NCBI GenBank assembly: GCA_023630585.1
Contig: CM042544.1
Coordinates: 9,271,756-9,335,755, forward strand
Direction of reading: 5' to 3'
DNA from: Cranoglanis bouderius
Taxonomy: Eukaryota; Chordata; Actinopteri; Siluriformes; Cranoglanididae
Length of the DNA stretch: 64,000 bases
Shown: piece by piece, positions 42,640 to 53,080 of the stretch
How positions within the stretch are numbered: position 1 is the first letter of the stretch
Layout: every line of letters starts with the position of its first letter
Notes under the pieces: generated by a model
What the model was told of the DNA's origin: nothing
Databases searched by the model: none
Seen by the model: the letters and a program-made list of their open reading frames with translations, nothing else
Program-made: the position numbers and the translations under genes

Positions 42640-43594
42640 TGGCAAAACTACTGTATCTACTAGCAAGCTGTGTTTGTCCAAATGAAACATGACTGCCTCC
42701 TACTGGACTTGTCTTTCCTGCGCCTGCAGTTATGCGCGTGATACTGCATGATATGAAATCGCAGGATCCCTTTTCCTTTGATGTCCATTTTCAATGGCCA
42801 CATGCTGCCAAACACCTCCTGCAAGTTCCTAGCTTGCTGGCAGGGCCCGTACACAGTCCCTGAGAAAGTGGGCCCAGTGAACTACCGCCTGTGACAACCC
42901 GGTAAGCATGCAGACTCCCAAGTATATCATATTAATCTATTTTAAAAATGGGTTGAGCCAGCGCCAGTGGTGTCTGCATTTGCGACTCTTCCCACAGATC
43001 CCAGCAAGCATACATTGGTCCAATGGGGATAGGATCTCACCCCCACACAAAACCTAGAGCTGACGGAGCTGGTGGACCACTTCGCCAACATATTTTCATC
43101 CACTCTGGGCTGACTCACATGGTCCACCACGAGATAAAACCCCACCAGGTATTGTTGTAAGACAGCGGCCCTACCTTGTCCCAGAAGCTCGCCATCAGGC
43201 AATTGAGAAGGAGGTCAGCCGAATTATCCAAGATGGGATCATTGAGGAGTCTGCCAGCCCCTGGTCCAGCCCCATCATCATAGTGCTGAAGCCCGATGGG
43301 AGTATCAGGGTTTGTAACAACTTCTGGAAACTGAACCAGGTCATGCCCTTTGACAGTTACCCCCTTCCCTGGGTGCACGACCTAGTGGAGTGACTGGGGA
43401 GAGTCCACTTCATATCCACAATTGATCTCACCAAGTGCTACTGGCAAGTGGGCCTGGCTCCAGAAGCCGTCCTGAGACCTCATTCACTCCACCACCTGGT
43501 TGGACCACCATGGGAACACAAACAACCATTCCCGAAGGTACACCCTATGGGCCCAGCTTCCACTAGCAGTAGGCTCGGAGCAGTGGGGGAGTAC
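42640..43594 (+). pseudogene. Integrase C-terminus and reverse transcriptase N-terminus of the gypsy element
   Basis: A region reading AGP-VHSP...VGPVNYRL (about 42841-42890, degenerate GPY/F-type module) leads without a gap into ELTELVDHFANIFSSTLG (about 43055) and then RT blocks resembling IIxDGIIEESASPWSSPI, KPDGSIRVCNNFWKLNQV and STIDLTKCYWQVGLAPEAV at 43230-43480. A purine tract (cagtgggggagtac) sits next to the 3' LTR. Frame broken several times. Confidence 0.65.
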
Positions 43595-44135
43595 TGTGAT
43601 GGCAGGCCTGCAGTCCACGTGCACCAAAGCCAACATGCTCCTCAGACAACTGCCGCACGGGTGCTGAAAGCACCCCATCTGTTGTGGAAAGCATGGAAGC
43701 ACATGGCTGCAAGGTGGGGCAGCAGAACACACATGGCTGCAGTGAAAGATTACAGCCGCAGCTCTCCACTCTCCTGCAGAAGCCAGGAGGGTGCAAGCAG
43801 CACAGGAAGGTGAGCACATTCTTTTGTCCTGAAACTGCTGATGCATGCCTCCCTCTCTTCTTTAGAAGCAGATGACACTCCCTGGCAGTGCTGCGCCCCG
43901 AGCCCATGGCCATGTTCGGCTGCAAGCCTCCTGGGTCCAGCCTCGACATGACTCCTTCCTGGTTGCCGTGCCCCACACTGGGATGACTATGATGTTCCCC
44001 ATCTTCACCCTTATTCCTCACTCCCTCGCCATCCCCTTCCCCACTTTAATTAAAAAAATGAAAAGAGCACTTTTTTCTCCAACTTTTGCCCCCTGCGTGT
44101 CTGTGTTCAGCCCAATGCAGCCTTGAGTAGCTACA

Positions 44136-44635
44136 CCTTGAATTACGGTGATTGTGATTTTCTCAATGCAGATCTCAGACATACAAAATACAAGTCCCAT
44201 GTCCTGATAGGTACTCCTGTCAATTTTCCCAGGAATTTAATTCAATAAAATTGTTCTTTCAACAATTAAAAAAAAATGTACACACTAGCAAACAAGGATG
44301 CTCTTTTGGCTCCAGTGTTGAATTAATCCATCATAACAGTAATCTGCAAAAAGCTATAGGCCAATCTCACTTTTGACCTGTGACCAAAAGATACTGGCTC
44401 TAGCTATTAGACTTCACTCTCTAACTGATAAACCTACACATCCTGATCAGACAGGTTCATACCAAACAGGCATGGTTTCTTTAATCTCCTTTTCAACATC
44501 ATTTATTCTTAGTCCGACTGTGTGGATGAAATTGTCCTTTGTCTTGGCACAGAGAAGACTTTTCACCAACTTGAATGGCCTTGTCTTCTTGCTGCCTTGA
44601 GAAGATATGAGATTGGTGAGCAGTTTGAAGCCTTT
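44136..44635 (+). mobile_element. L1-type LINE remnant, right part (RT)
   Basis: Reads LTFDL..KDTGSSY-like sequence, then THPDQTGSYQTGMVSL (about 44430-44480) and LAALRRYEIGEQFEAFY (about 44590-44635), degenerate RT blocks of the L1/Tx1 type. It continues the remnant at 36721-37695 across the gypsy insertion. Confidence 0.5.
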
Positions 44636-45114
44636 TATATGGCCAAATGTTTGTGGATACCTGACTGTCACACCCATGTGATTTTTGAACATCCTATTCC
44701 AGATTTAGTCCCCCAATATCCTCCAGTTTTCTGGGAAGGCTTTCCAATAGATTTTGGACTGCGGCTGTGGGGATTTGTCCATTCAACAACAAAAGCATTA
44801 GAGAGGTTGGAAACTGATGTATCGAGAAGTCATGGGGTACAGTCGGTATTTAGTGGGGTTGAGTTCAGGGCTTAGTGCAGGCTATTCGAATTCTTCCGTT
44901 ACAACCTTGGCAAAACATGTCTTCATAGACCTTGCACAGGGACATTGTCATTCTGGCACATGTTTGAGCTAGGCCCCTTAGTTCCAGTGTAGGGACATTT
45001 TAATGCTACAGCATACAAAGACATCTTATACAATTGTGTGCTTCCAACTTTGTGGCAACAGTTTTGGACAGGCCAAATGGTTAGATGTCCACAAACGGTT
45101 GGTCACATAGTGTA
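44636..45114. mobile_element. Tc1-type non-autonomous element, both ends present
   Basis: Left end tatatggccaaatgtttgtg and right end gtccacaaacggttggtcac, then atagtgta, are inverted relatives. The interior contains remnants such as ttcaacaacaaaagcattag and catgtcttcatagaccttgc. No open frame. Confidence 0.7.
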
Positions 45115-45237
45115 CTATAAGGCTTATGTTAGGAAATAATAACAAATTATTGTATGTTAATTTTATTAGGAAATAAATCCATTTTATTTCATTAATTTAT
45201 TTTAAATTAAATAAATCTATTAAATAAATGACCTTAT
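45115..45237. other. AT-rich intronic gap
   Basis: Low-complexity A/T sequence, no feature. Confidence 0.4.
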
Positions 45238-45552
45238 GACTGTCATAGTAGAACTACACTACCCATCAGCCCCTGCACATCACAAGATCTTGGCACATGT
45301 TTTTTCACTCGCACATTTTTCCTGTTTCACCATGATTAGCACCACTACTTAAGTTTCAGTTTTTCAGCATCTCAGTGTCAAGATTTTATTGTTGTCATGT
45401 TTACCATGTTATTGCTTATAGTCTGTATGTTTCTTGTCTTGTATCCATACTTCATGTTGATGGTTCTTGTTTTCATGGTTTTGATTGTTTTGTTTGTACT
45501 TTCCACAATAAATGACCTGCACTTGCATCCACCTCCACCTCCAATTTGTGAC
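45238..45552 (+). mobile_element. Probable solo gypsy LTR fragment
   Basis: Ends with acaataaatgacctgcactt, then gcatccacctccacctccaa and tgtgaca. An AATAAA signal followed by a pyrimidine-rich gcatccacctcc stretch is the usual 3' end of fish gypsy LTRs. No internal DNA beside it. Confidence 0.45.
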
Positions 45553-45752
45553 AATGACCTAATAATGTCAATTCAACTTTCAAAAATAGAGAAAAATGCC
45601 CCAATCATGCAAGTTTATTTTATTTTATTTTTTTATTTAAAAAAAATATATATAAATAATAACCTATATAATTTATAATTTAACCCATAATTTTGGTAGA
45701 TAAAAATGTGTATATCTGGAAATATTAATTTTTATGATAGAAATTATATGCA

Positions 45753-46500
45753 GTACTGTGAAAACATATTTGCCCCATCCTAATTTCTTCTGTTTTTGTG
45801 TATATTTCACTAAATTGTTTCAGAAATTAAAACAAAATCTAAGATAAAACAAAGACAACCTGAGTAAACACCAAATACAATTTTTAAATGGCTATTTGTT
45901 GAAGCAAAAAGGTTATCCAATACCAACTGGGCCTGTGTGAAAATGTATTTGCCAGTAGTGACTAATTCCCCAAATCTATGAAACTGCATTCATAGTGGGG
46001 TTCAGCTGGACTAGATGGCCTGATTACTGCAAACTGTTGAATCGAATCACCATTTAAATAGAACTTTTTCAACAGCACGATGTTGGTTAAAAGGTCTTAC
46101 CCAGTAACACATTATGCCAAAATTTAAAGAAATTCCAGAAACTATGAGAAAGAAGGTGATTGAAATACATCGGTCTGGGGAGGGTTACAAAGCTATTTCA
46201 AAGGCTCTGGGAACCACAGAGCCATTATCACCAAATGGAAAAACTCAGCACAGTAGTGAACCTTCCCAGAAGTCGCTGACCTTCCAAAATTCCTCTGAGA
46301 GCATAGCAATGACTCATCCAGGAAGTCACAAAAGAGGCAAGGACAATGTCAAAGGAACGAGTGGTGAGGCGAAAACCACTGCTAACCCAGAAGAACATTA
46401 AGGTTCTGTAGATTGATGAGACAAAAGTGGAACTGTTTGGAAGACAGGGGCCCTGTTACATCTGGTGTAAACCAAAAACAGAATAAATCGGTAACAGGAA
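45753..46500 (+). mobile_element. Tc1-like element, truncated by an L2 LINE
   Basis: The left end cagtactgtgaaaacatatt (45753) matches the family at 35646-36700. The transposase start at 46114 reads MPKFKEIPETMRKKVIEIHR, then SGEGYKAISKALG (helix-turn-helix). Frame is lost after about 46210; a trace of LID-ETKVELFGRQG is at about 46410-46450. The right half is replaced by L2 sequence. Confidence 0.75.
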
Positions 46501-47125
46501 CTAATTTCCTTGTAGAAAAACCTACTGCACGACTTGTTTTCAACCTCTCTCAAGTTCTCTCACACCACCCCGTTGCTGCGCTCCCTTCACTGGCTTCCAG
46601 TAGCTGCACGCATCAGATTCAAAACATTGATGCTTGCCTATAAAGCCAAAAGTGGAACAGCGCCCTCTTATCTTAGAGCTCTCATCACCCCACGCACCGC
46701 ACCACGCTCCCTCAGGTCAACAAGCACTGCTCGACTGGTCCCACCCTCTCTCAGGATGCAAGGATCTGCCTCACGACTTTTCTCTGTTCTGGCACCAAGG
46801 TGGTGGATTGAACTTCCCATCAATGTCAGAACAGCTGAGTCGCTGGCTATCTTCAAGAAATGCCTAAAGACATACCTCTTTTCTAAATACTTACCCCTTG
46901 ATAATTAGTATTTTCTTCTTCAAAAAAAACAACAACAAAAAAAAACAAAACAAAACAAAAAAAACCCTCCTAACAGCTGCTCTCTTTTCAACAGGTTTGT
47001 GTTCAGTGCACTTCGTTGTAGTCGTACGAACCAGAAATGAAATATTCATTGATGGAGAATTTAAAGCACTCTTGTACGTCACTCTGGATAAGGGCGTCTG
47101 CTAAATGCTATAAATGTAAATGTAA
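46501..47125 (+). mobile_element. L2 LINE 3' end
   Basis: An open frame to 46908 reads TTPLLRSLHWLPVAARIRFK, LMLAYKAKSGTAPSYLRALI, TPRTAPRSLRSTSTARLVPP and LFSVLAPRWWIELPINVRTA, the C-terminal end of L2-clade ORF2. After an A-rich stretch the 3' tail has cactctggataagggcgtct and gctataaatgtaaatgtaaa units at 47083-47125. The same tail ends the SINEs in this window. Confidence 0.85.
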
Positions 47126-47699
47126 ATGTCTACTGATTTTACAAAACTCCTACACTTGAGACTCTTTTTTATAAATGTTAAATAAATGTCTCCTAACAGA
47201 AACCTAATTTGAGAATTAGCACTGACAAACATAAGGCTAGATACATAGATGTACTTTATAAATCGATAGAACAAAAAATAATCAAACAGAGTCACCCAAG
47301 TTCAGGATCGAATCCAGGAGCTCGGAGCTGTAAGACGGTAAAGCTACCTATGCACCAGCTATTTTCTCTTAAGCCTGTCCCTGATTAAAGTAAAATGGAT
47401 ATAAAGTAAAATGTGATGTACATCATGTATACCTAATAATATTTCAACATCATGAGAAAATAATTCGTGATCTCAAGAAAACAACATATCTTCAGAGACA
47501 CTGCAATATGAGAAAAACACTACTATTGAATTTACATTTCCAAATATTTTGAAACCAAACAATTATTAACATAGTGATTATAGCATATTTAACAATCATA
47601 AAACCATTTTTTCAGTTTAAAAATAGACCTGGACCTTTAATTAATGCCAATAATATAAAATGACTTATTTCACAAAGTTTTCTCCCTGACCAAGTGAAC
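47126..47699. other. Intron, nothing recognised
   Basis: AT-rich, no coding or repeat signature firmly seen. Confidence 0.45.
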
Positions 47700-48060
47700 T
47701 AGCATCAAGATGTTTTTTGATAGAGACTACAAACCACTTCTGTAAGTCACTCTGGATAAATTCCAATCACAATCAAAAACATGGTCAGAATACAGGGCAG
47801 GGTCAAAATACCAGAAATCAGAGATATCAACAAAACCAAGGGGCAAGGCAAGGCAAGGTCATACACAGAATATCTATCCAAATTCAACACAGCACAGAAC
47901 ACAGGGTGTTGACAGGCAAACTATATGCTTTGCAATCACTGGAAGGTCCATGTGCTTTGGAAACAAACAGGAAATCAGTGAGTAAGAGAAGAAGTGATTC
48001 AAAATGTGTGGGAGGGCATCCACTGGAGGGAAAATATCCAGGCTGGATGTTACAATAATC
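47700..48060 (-). mobile_element. Short L2-tail piece and a possible LTR fragment
   Basis: 47735-47760 has cttctgtaagtcactctgga, an L2 tail remnant. 47765-48055 (catggtcagaatacagggca, ggggcaaggcaaggcaaggt) resembles a decayed - strand gypsy LTR region. Weak evidence. Confidence 0.35.
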
Positions 48061-48177
48061 CATACCTGTATATAATAGAGCAATAATCTGTGCAAGTTAT
48101 ATGATTTGAAGTAGATCAGTCAAGGTTTACATTATGTAGTCGTCTTATGCATGAATTTACTTACACAGGAGGAATAG

Positions 48178-48732
48178 TAGGCCATAACCTTGCATCACCC
48201 TGCAGTTCTTGCTTAGTTTCCCACTGAAGCTAAGCAGGGTTGAGCCTGGCCAGTACCTGGATGTGAGATCTCCTGGGGAAAACTAAGGTTGCTGCTGGAA
48301 GTGGTATTAGGGAGGCCAACAGGTGGTGCTCTCCCTGTAGTCTGTGTGGGTCCTAATGCCCCAGTATAGTGAGGGGGACACTATACTATAAAAAGAGCAC
48401 TGTCTTTCGGATGAGATGTTAAAACCGAGGTACTGTCTCTCGGTGGTCCCAGTTCTTTACACTTCTTCTAAAGAATAGGGGTATAACCCCAGTGTCCTGG
48501 CAAAATTTCCCCATTGGCCCTTATCTATCATGGCCCCCTAATAATCTCCATTCCCTGAATTGGCTACATCATTCTCCTCTCCACCAATAGCTGGTGTGTG
48601 GTGGGCGTTCTGGCGCACTATGGCTGCCGTCACATCATCCAGGTGGATGCTACACACTGGTGGTTTGAGGAAATTTCCCCCCATGTGTAAAGTGCTTTGA
48701 GTGTCTAGAAAAGTGCTATATAAATGTAACAA

Positions 48733-48788
<56 letters not shown>

Positions 48789-48795
48789 TATTATT
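48178..48795 (+). mobile_element. 5S rRNA-derived SINE (SINE3-like) with ATT tail
   Basis: The head at about 48183-48300 resembles 5S rRNA: gccataaccttgcatcaccc, gaagctaagcagggttgagc, cctggccagtacctggatgt, gagatctcctggg. These include the internal promoter region (A box AGCTAAGCAGGG, C box like GGATGTGAGA). The body extends to 48735 and ends gtgctatataaatgtaac, a CR1-type LINE tail, then about 18 ATT units to 48795. Confidence 0.85.
48736..48795. repeat. (ATT)n microsatellite, SINE tail
   Basis: About 18 near-perfect ATT units closing the 5S-derived SINE. Confidence 0.95.
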
Positions 48796-49092
48796 ATAAT
48801 AATAAAATAATGGGATTTTGATGAATTCCAAATTTCTTGTGTATATGCTCCTATGAATGATTTACAAATGAATCTTCTCACATCCAGCTTGATAAATGAA
48901 TCCACTTTGCACACATCATATAAAACTGTCTGAATAGTTTATAAGTCAGTAGTTACCTCTGAGGTCTGAATACCAATGTGTGCAATTAACTCCTCACTAC
49001 ACATGTGTAACTCAACTCTGAATACAGACCAAAGTGTGTTTAATTTATATATGTCCTGCAGATTTTAACTGGGTATTTGTATTTGTCCACAG
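48796..49092. other. Intron end before exon E
   Basis: No repeat recognised; acceptor atttgtccacag at 49081-49092. Confidence 0.5.
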
Positions 49093-49182
49093 GACTTGAT
49101 GAACTTTGTTTTTACTGCAGTTTACCCCAAGATGCAGATCCTGGAGTGCATGTACATCAAACAGACTATTGACCTTTTACAG
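49093..49182 (+). CDS. dnah5/dnah8: Dynein heavy chain exon E (AAA2 to AAA3 connector)
   Basis: Thirty codons, phase 0 on both sides, acceptor ccacag and donor GTAAGT. Translation DLMNFVFTAVYPKMQILECM then YIKQTIDLLQ. The PKMQ(I/L)LEC block followed by a TI(D/N)LLQ-type end matches the segment of DNAH5/DNAH8 chains after AAA2. It joins in frame to GLFVEEKN of exon F. A 90-bp exon isolated by 28.7 kb and 5.5 kb introns, easily missed by gene finders. Confidence 0.9.
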
Positions 49183-49838
49183 GTAAGTGTAATAAGTCTT
49201 AGCTTGTTGTTTTGTGGTGTACTGCATATATAAAGATATGCAGTAACTGAGATCTGACAGAGCAGGTACAATATCTATTCTACACTGTGCATGGAACTCA
49301 TACCAGTGTCCCAGAAGGGAGTGAGAGTTTAAATACACCATGGATCAAAGAAACAGGATACAGGGAAATGACAAGATTGGGTGAGACAGGACAGTGAGGA
49401 GAAGCACCTTCTGCCAATGTATGAAAACAAATGGGACAGTTTCCTCATGTAGACCAGGAAAACCAAGAATAGCAAAGACAACTATGGACTACAAGAGACA
49501 CTGATATACTTAATATTACTTCAATGATCTGAGGGACATACAGTATATACAGAATCAAAGGCATGGGAGCCTTTGATAGATACAGGGAGAGACATTGACA
49601 GCTCTTTAGGCTTACTTGTGGTGAAGTCTGGTTGACTAAATATTAGAGACAAGCCTGTACTGGTGATGTTGAGAATGAAGGATGCAAAACATATTTACTA
49701 TGCATATCTAGCATTAAGCCTTATATTTAGCAGTAGGCCCTAAACAGTTAGCATTCAAACGTATACCTGGCCTTGATCATAAGCACTCATTAAGCATAAG
49801 TTATGACATTAAGACATGAATAAACACCAAGAGGCAAG
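49183..49838. other. Intron, nothing recognised
   Basis: No motif, repeat end or coding region recognised. Confidence 0.45.
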
Positions 49839-50450
49839 TGTGGGGTAACAGACAAAATTTATTCTGGAAAAAAGAGTGCCCGTGCTGCATTAGGGACAGA
49901 AGACAGTGGAATGACAGAGAGTGGAGCTGCTGGAGAAGTTGGCCAATAATCCGTCAGTGACTCAGGCGAGGAAAGGGTTGAATCATCCACGTCCAGGAAA
50001 GCAGTGGAGGACAGGGGAGTTCAGACTCCCATGGACACCTATCAGCATGAGGGCAACAGTCAGTCTGAGTGGACCGTGTTGAGGTCATCACCAGTGGAGC
50101 CAGGAACATAGGGGTTTGAGTAGACCGGGTATTAGTGAAGGCAGTGGGTGTCTGAGTAGACACGGAATGGGTTAAAACCTCTTGGACACACGGACAGGAA
50201 AGAGGGGATGAATAGGAAGTGGAGAGTTGCAGAGCTGTTCAAGGAACTCAGAAATGCCAGTAGCCAAATGTGTCAGCTGATAGCGCCGGTAGAGAGTGAG
50301 CTCAGCGAGTTCACGGGAGTGTGTGAGAGAACCAGGTGGCCGAGCTAGGAATGGGGACACACAGGGAAAATATGTATAAGTCAGAAAAGAGGTCTGTGAA
50401 ACACCCACGCTTGCCAGTAATAAGTAGGGAAAATACATCTGGAATAGCTT
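49839..50450 (-). mobile_element. Unidentified retroelement-like segment, minus strand
   Basis: On the - strand, open frames at 50438-50172 and 50163-49954 carry ARPPGSLTHSRELAELTLYR and a repeated STQT word (TRSTQTP, TRSTQTD). They are followed downstream by a polyadenylation-like ccagaataaattttgtctgt (complement of about 49850-49870). The layout of coding end plus AATAAA suggests the 3' part of a retroelement, but no known domain is recognised. Confidence 0.35.
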
Positions 50451-50809
50451 AACAGCTGCCAGGAATAACCGAGCAGCCTGCCAATATTGGAGACAGTGTA
50501 ACAGTCATGCTTAGAAAAACATATTACTCAGGCAGCTTGCTGAGCAAAAAGTATATTATTCAGACACGCAGATTACTGAACATATCAAATGCATTACTTA
50601 GACTAAAATGTAGTGCTAAGAAAAATAGTAAAAGCATTACTTAGACTAGATGAAATAAAATGAGAAGAGTAAAATAAAACTTACACATTTTAGGCATCTT
50701 GTAAAGAATAGCGGCAAGACTTCTTGTAAAGAATACCGGCAAGACTTCTGTCAGCAAGTAAATCCATGAACAAATGTGAAGTAAACTAGGAAGTGCAGTT
50801 TAAATATAA

Positions 50810-51400
50810 CAGTGGGATACAGATTTTTTTTAATAACTGATGATGCCAAAGGTCGAAAATAAGGGAAAATCCACAAGGCAGGAAAACCCAAAGAAGGGCA
50901 TAAGGGAAATAGGTGGAGGCCATTAACTGGAAAATAAGGGGAAATTCAGAAAACAGGATATGAGTCATTAACTGACACATGAAGAGGAGTTTCCCAGAAA
51001 AGTGGGAACTAAGGGGAATTTGGGGAAAGATGCAAATTACAATAGGAGGGGCAAAAGAGACCAAAGTAAGAAATAATGGGAAATTGCAGAAGCCTATGCA
51101 AATTAAAAGAGAAGGTGCTTTACAGCGCCCAGAATAAATAGAGGGGATTTTCTGGGGATTTTTAGCACTTGCTTGCAACCACACTGAGAGGTGTCTTCTA
51201 TTGTGAGTGTTCTCCTTGAGCTCAATGGATTTTTGTGTTTTTGGATGGCAATAAACAGCATTTGCTCTTTCTCATCCAGGCCTGGAGAGTCTTGATTTAC
51301 TTTTGATAATTTTAACAAAGTAAGATGAAGATAGTGCAGCAAGAAAAGACTTCAACACGACCCTGGATGTCGAAGCTCAGAGGGGGGCTCTGAGATTTTC
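50810..51400 (+). mobile_element. Possible LTR with TATA box and AATAAA
   Basis: Plus strand: cagaataaatagaggggatt (TATA-like) at about 51129-51148, gcaataaacagcatttgctc (polyadenylation signal) at about 51248-51267, and a purine tract agaggggggctctgag at about 51380-51395. Spacing of about 120 bp between TATA-like box and AATAAA fits a U3-R-U5 plan. The partner LTR was not found. Confidence 0.4.
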
Positions 51401-51477
51401 CAACACTGGCTAGCTTTTAAATGTCCTTGAGGGAACTATGAGTGGCTGTAGTGGATGCTGCCAAGAAGCCGTTTCAG

Positions 51478-51575
51478 AATTCCAAGCCCCAGCACTGCCA
51501 AGCTGCCACTGTTGGGCCCTTGAGTAAGGCCCTTAACCATCTCTGCTCTACGGGCACTGTATCATGGCTGAAAAT
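51478..51575 (+). mobile_element. SINE fragment
   Basis: ccagcactgccaagctgcca, then ctgttgggcccttgagtaag and gcccttaaccatctctgctc resemble the body of the tRNA-derived SINEs at 16.7, 20.7 and 60.9 kb in opposite orientation. Head and tail are missing. Confidence 0.5.
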
Positions 51576-52309
51576 TTTGTGAAACTTAATCATTGATATT
51601 CATTCATATTAATGGCATTAATTAAATAAATATTAAATGTGAAAAATTATTGATAAAAAGCTAGGATCTAAAAAAATCCTAGTGTCATGTCGGCATTGAA
51701 CGCCAATTCACAGAACACCTTATGGCCTACAAACATGGCCACCCCGGACTAAAATAACGGGCCTATGCAATAACTGTCACGTTCCCATTCCTTCTGTATA
51801 AAGAGTCTGGTTTATATCTAGTATAATTATAGTAAACTGTAACACACAGAGAACCCTGTACCTTTTGGACCTATCCAGAAAGGCTTTAGTTGTCATGTCT
51901 AACAAAGGATATAACTTGATCGTTAAAGAAAAAGTATACACGATCAGAATGTTTAGGTAAATCTATTGCATAAGAGGAAGATGCATTTAGTAAATAAAAA
52001 CTGTGACACTAAGTACTGTCCTGTCAGTGAATGGTCTGTTGCTAGAATTCCACCTCTATGACTCATAGAAAAACAGACCTAAATAGACTAAACAATCAGG
52101 TTGTCCAACAATTGTGGCAGTTTAATGGGCAAGCTGTAAGGCTACATTATTCATTTCTGTGAGGTAAATAAAGAATAATAATCCATAAAATATGGACAAA
52201 GCAGTAATCACAGAATCCTGAATTAGTCATTAGAGAAACATTTCCCAGTGTAAGTGTTGATAAAAGTATAGGCCTTGGGCTCATGTCTTCAATACAGCCT
52301 CTGGTGTTG
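51576..52309. other. Intron, nothing recognised
   Basis: AT-rich sequence without recognisable features. Confidence 0.45.
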
Positions 52310-52700
52310 TGTTGAGAGAACATGAGACTGGGCTGTGAATGTCAATCAATCAATCATCAATCTTTATGCTCTGCTGGTCCACTGAAGATTTCACCCCTCC
52401 TCTCTGCGGTCCTGAGGATGTCGATCTGTTTCCATGCTTTGCTTAGAATGTTGCTCTGCCTCCCTTCTCTGCTGAGAGCATCACTCCTCTCCCTAGCATT
52501 TTTGGGTACATTGCTCCCCTCTCTGGCTCTACAGTGGAGATCGTTCCCCACTTTGGCTCTAGCATGCTTGTTGTTCCCCCTTGTGTCTCCACCATGGATG
52601 TCAGTCTCCCCTCTGGCTCTGCCATGGACCCAATTAGGAGCCACACTTTGTCATGTCCACCACAGACAATTCACCACCAAGCCACCAGTGGGCACCCTCC
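52310..52700 (-). repeat. Imperfect tandem repeat of about 30 bp
   Basis: Units of the type gttgctctgcctcccttctc, then a variable part, recur from 52370 to 52620. Both strands are open over part of it. The compositional style is like the gag-tail repeats, but no shared sequence is clear, so origin is open. Confidence 0.4.
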
Positions 52701-52799
52701 CACATATTTTGAACATATGTTATCCAATACATGTTCTGTGTTTGTGCACAATTGTTTTGTGTTCAGGCTTCAAGGCCAAAAGATATGTCCAGTGCAAAA

Positions 52800-53020
52800 A
52801 AAAAAAAAGCTTGATGCTGCTGGTGGCAGCATCAAGCTATGGGACTGCTTATCTTCAGGTTGGACTGAGGCTCTATTCCGTATAGTGGAAATCATTGATC
52901 TCTATAAAATCATCTATTTTGGCACAAAACTCACAGACATCTTCAGACAGCTGAAGATGGTGCATATTATATGGCACCACTTAGGAAGGCTGCCTACTTT
53001 AGTGCTCACAACCCACATTG
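52800..53020 (+). mobile_element. Tc1 fragment
   Basis: tgctggtggcagcatcaagc, then gggactgcttatcttcaggt and cagctgaagatgg resemble the middle of a Tc1 transposase gene (GGGS-x-M block) as in 14.8 kb. Ends lost. Confidence 0.55.
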
Positions 53021-53080
53021 CAATTTTTGTGTACTTTACCTTGTTTTTTAAAACTTGTTTTTTTCACTATTCTTGAGCTA

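Larger units (their letters stand above)
37696..44135 (+). mobile_element. Gmr1-like Ty3/gypsy element with integrase before reverse transcriptase
   Basis: LTRs 37696-38205 and 43595-44135 (tgtgac/tgtgat start, agctgca/agctaca end) with CCTT at 37692-37695 and 44136-44139 as a likely 4-bp target duplication. Interior order: gag (SSEDDIKIYLQTFERITL, about 38428), integrase HHCC part (LHQLGGHLGARNILEKL, about 38970), integrase core end (FNRTLKQMLRRVVDE, LLPYVLFTVRE, STGFTPFELLFRR at about 39110-39265), a nested Tc1, a GPY-like region near 42840, then RT N-terminal motifs (IIEESASPWSSPIIIVLKP-like, about 43245-43300). RT after integrase is the Gmr1 arrangement. Stops throughout; most of RT and all RNase H are deleted. 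Confidence 0.7.

Noticed and set aside
48183..48300. A genuine 5S rRNA gene
   Set aside because: Only resembles 5S rRNA with many differences and continues into a SINE body with a LINE-type tail and ATT repeat.
48538..48831. Poly-Asn frame on the minus strand
   Set aside because: Translation of the ATT tail of the 5S-derived SINE.
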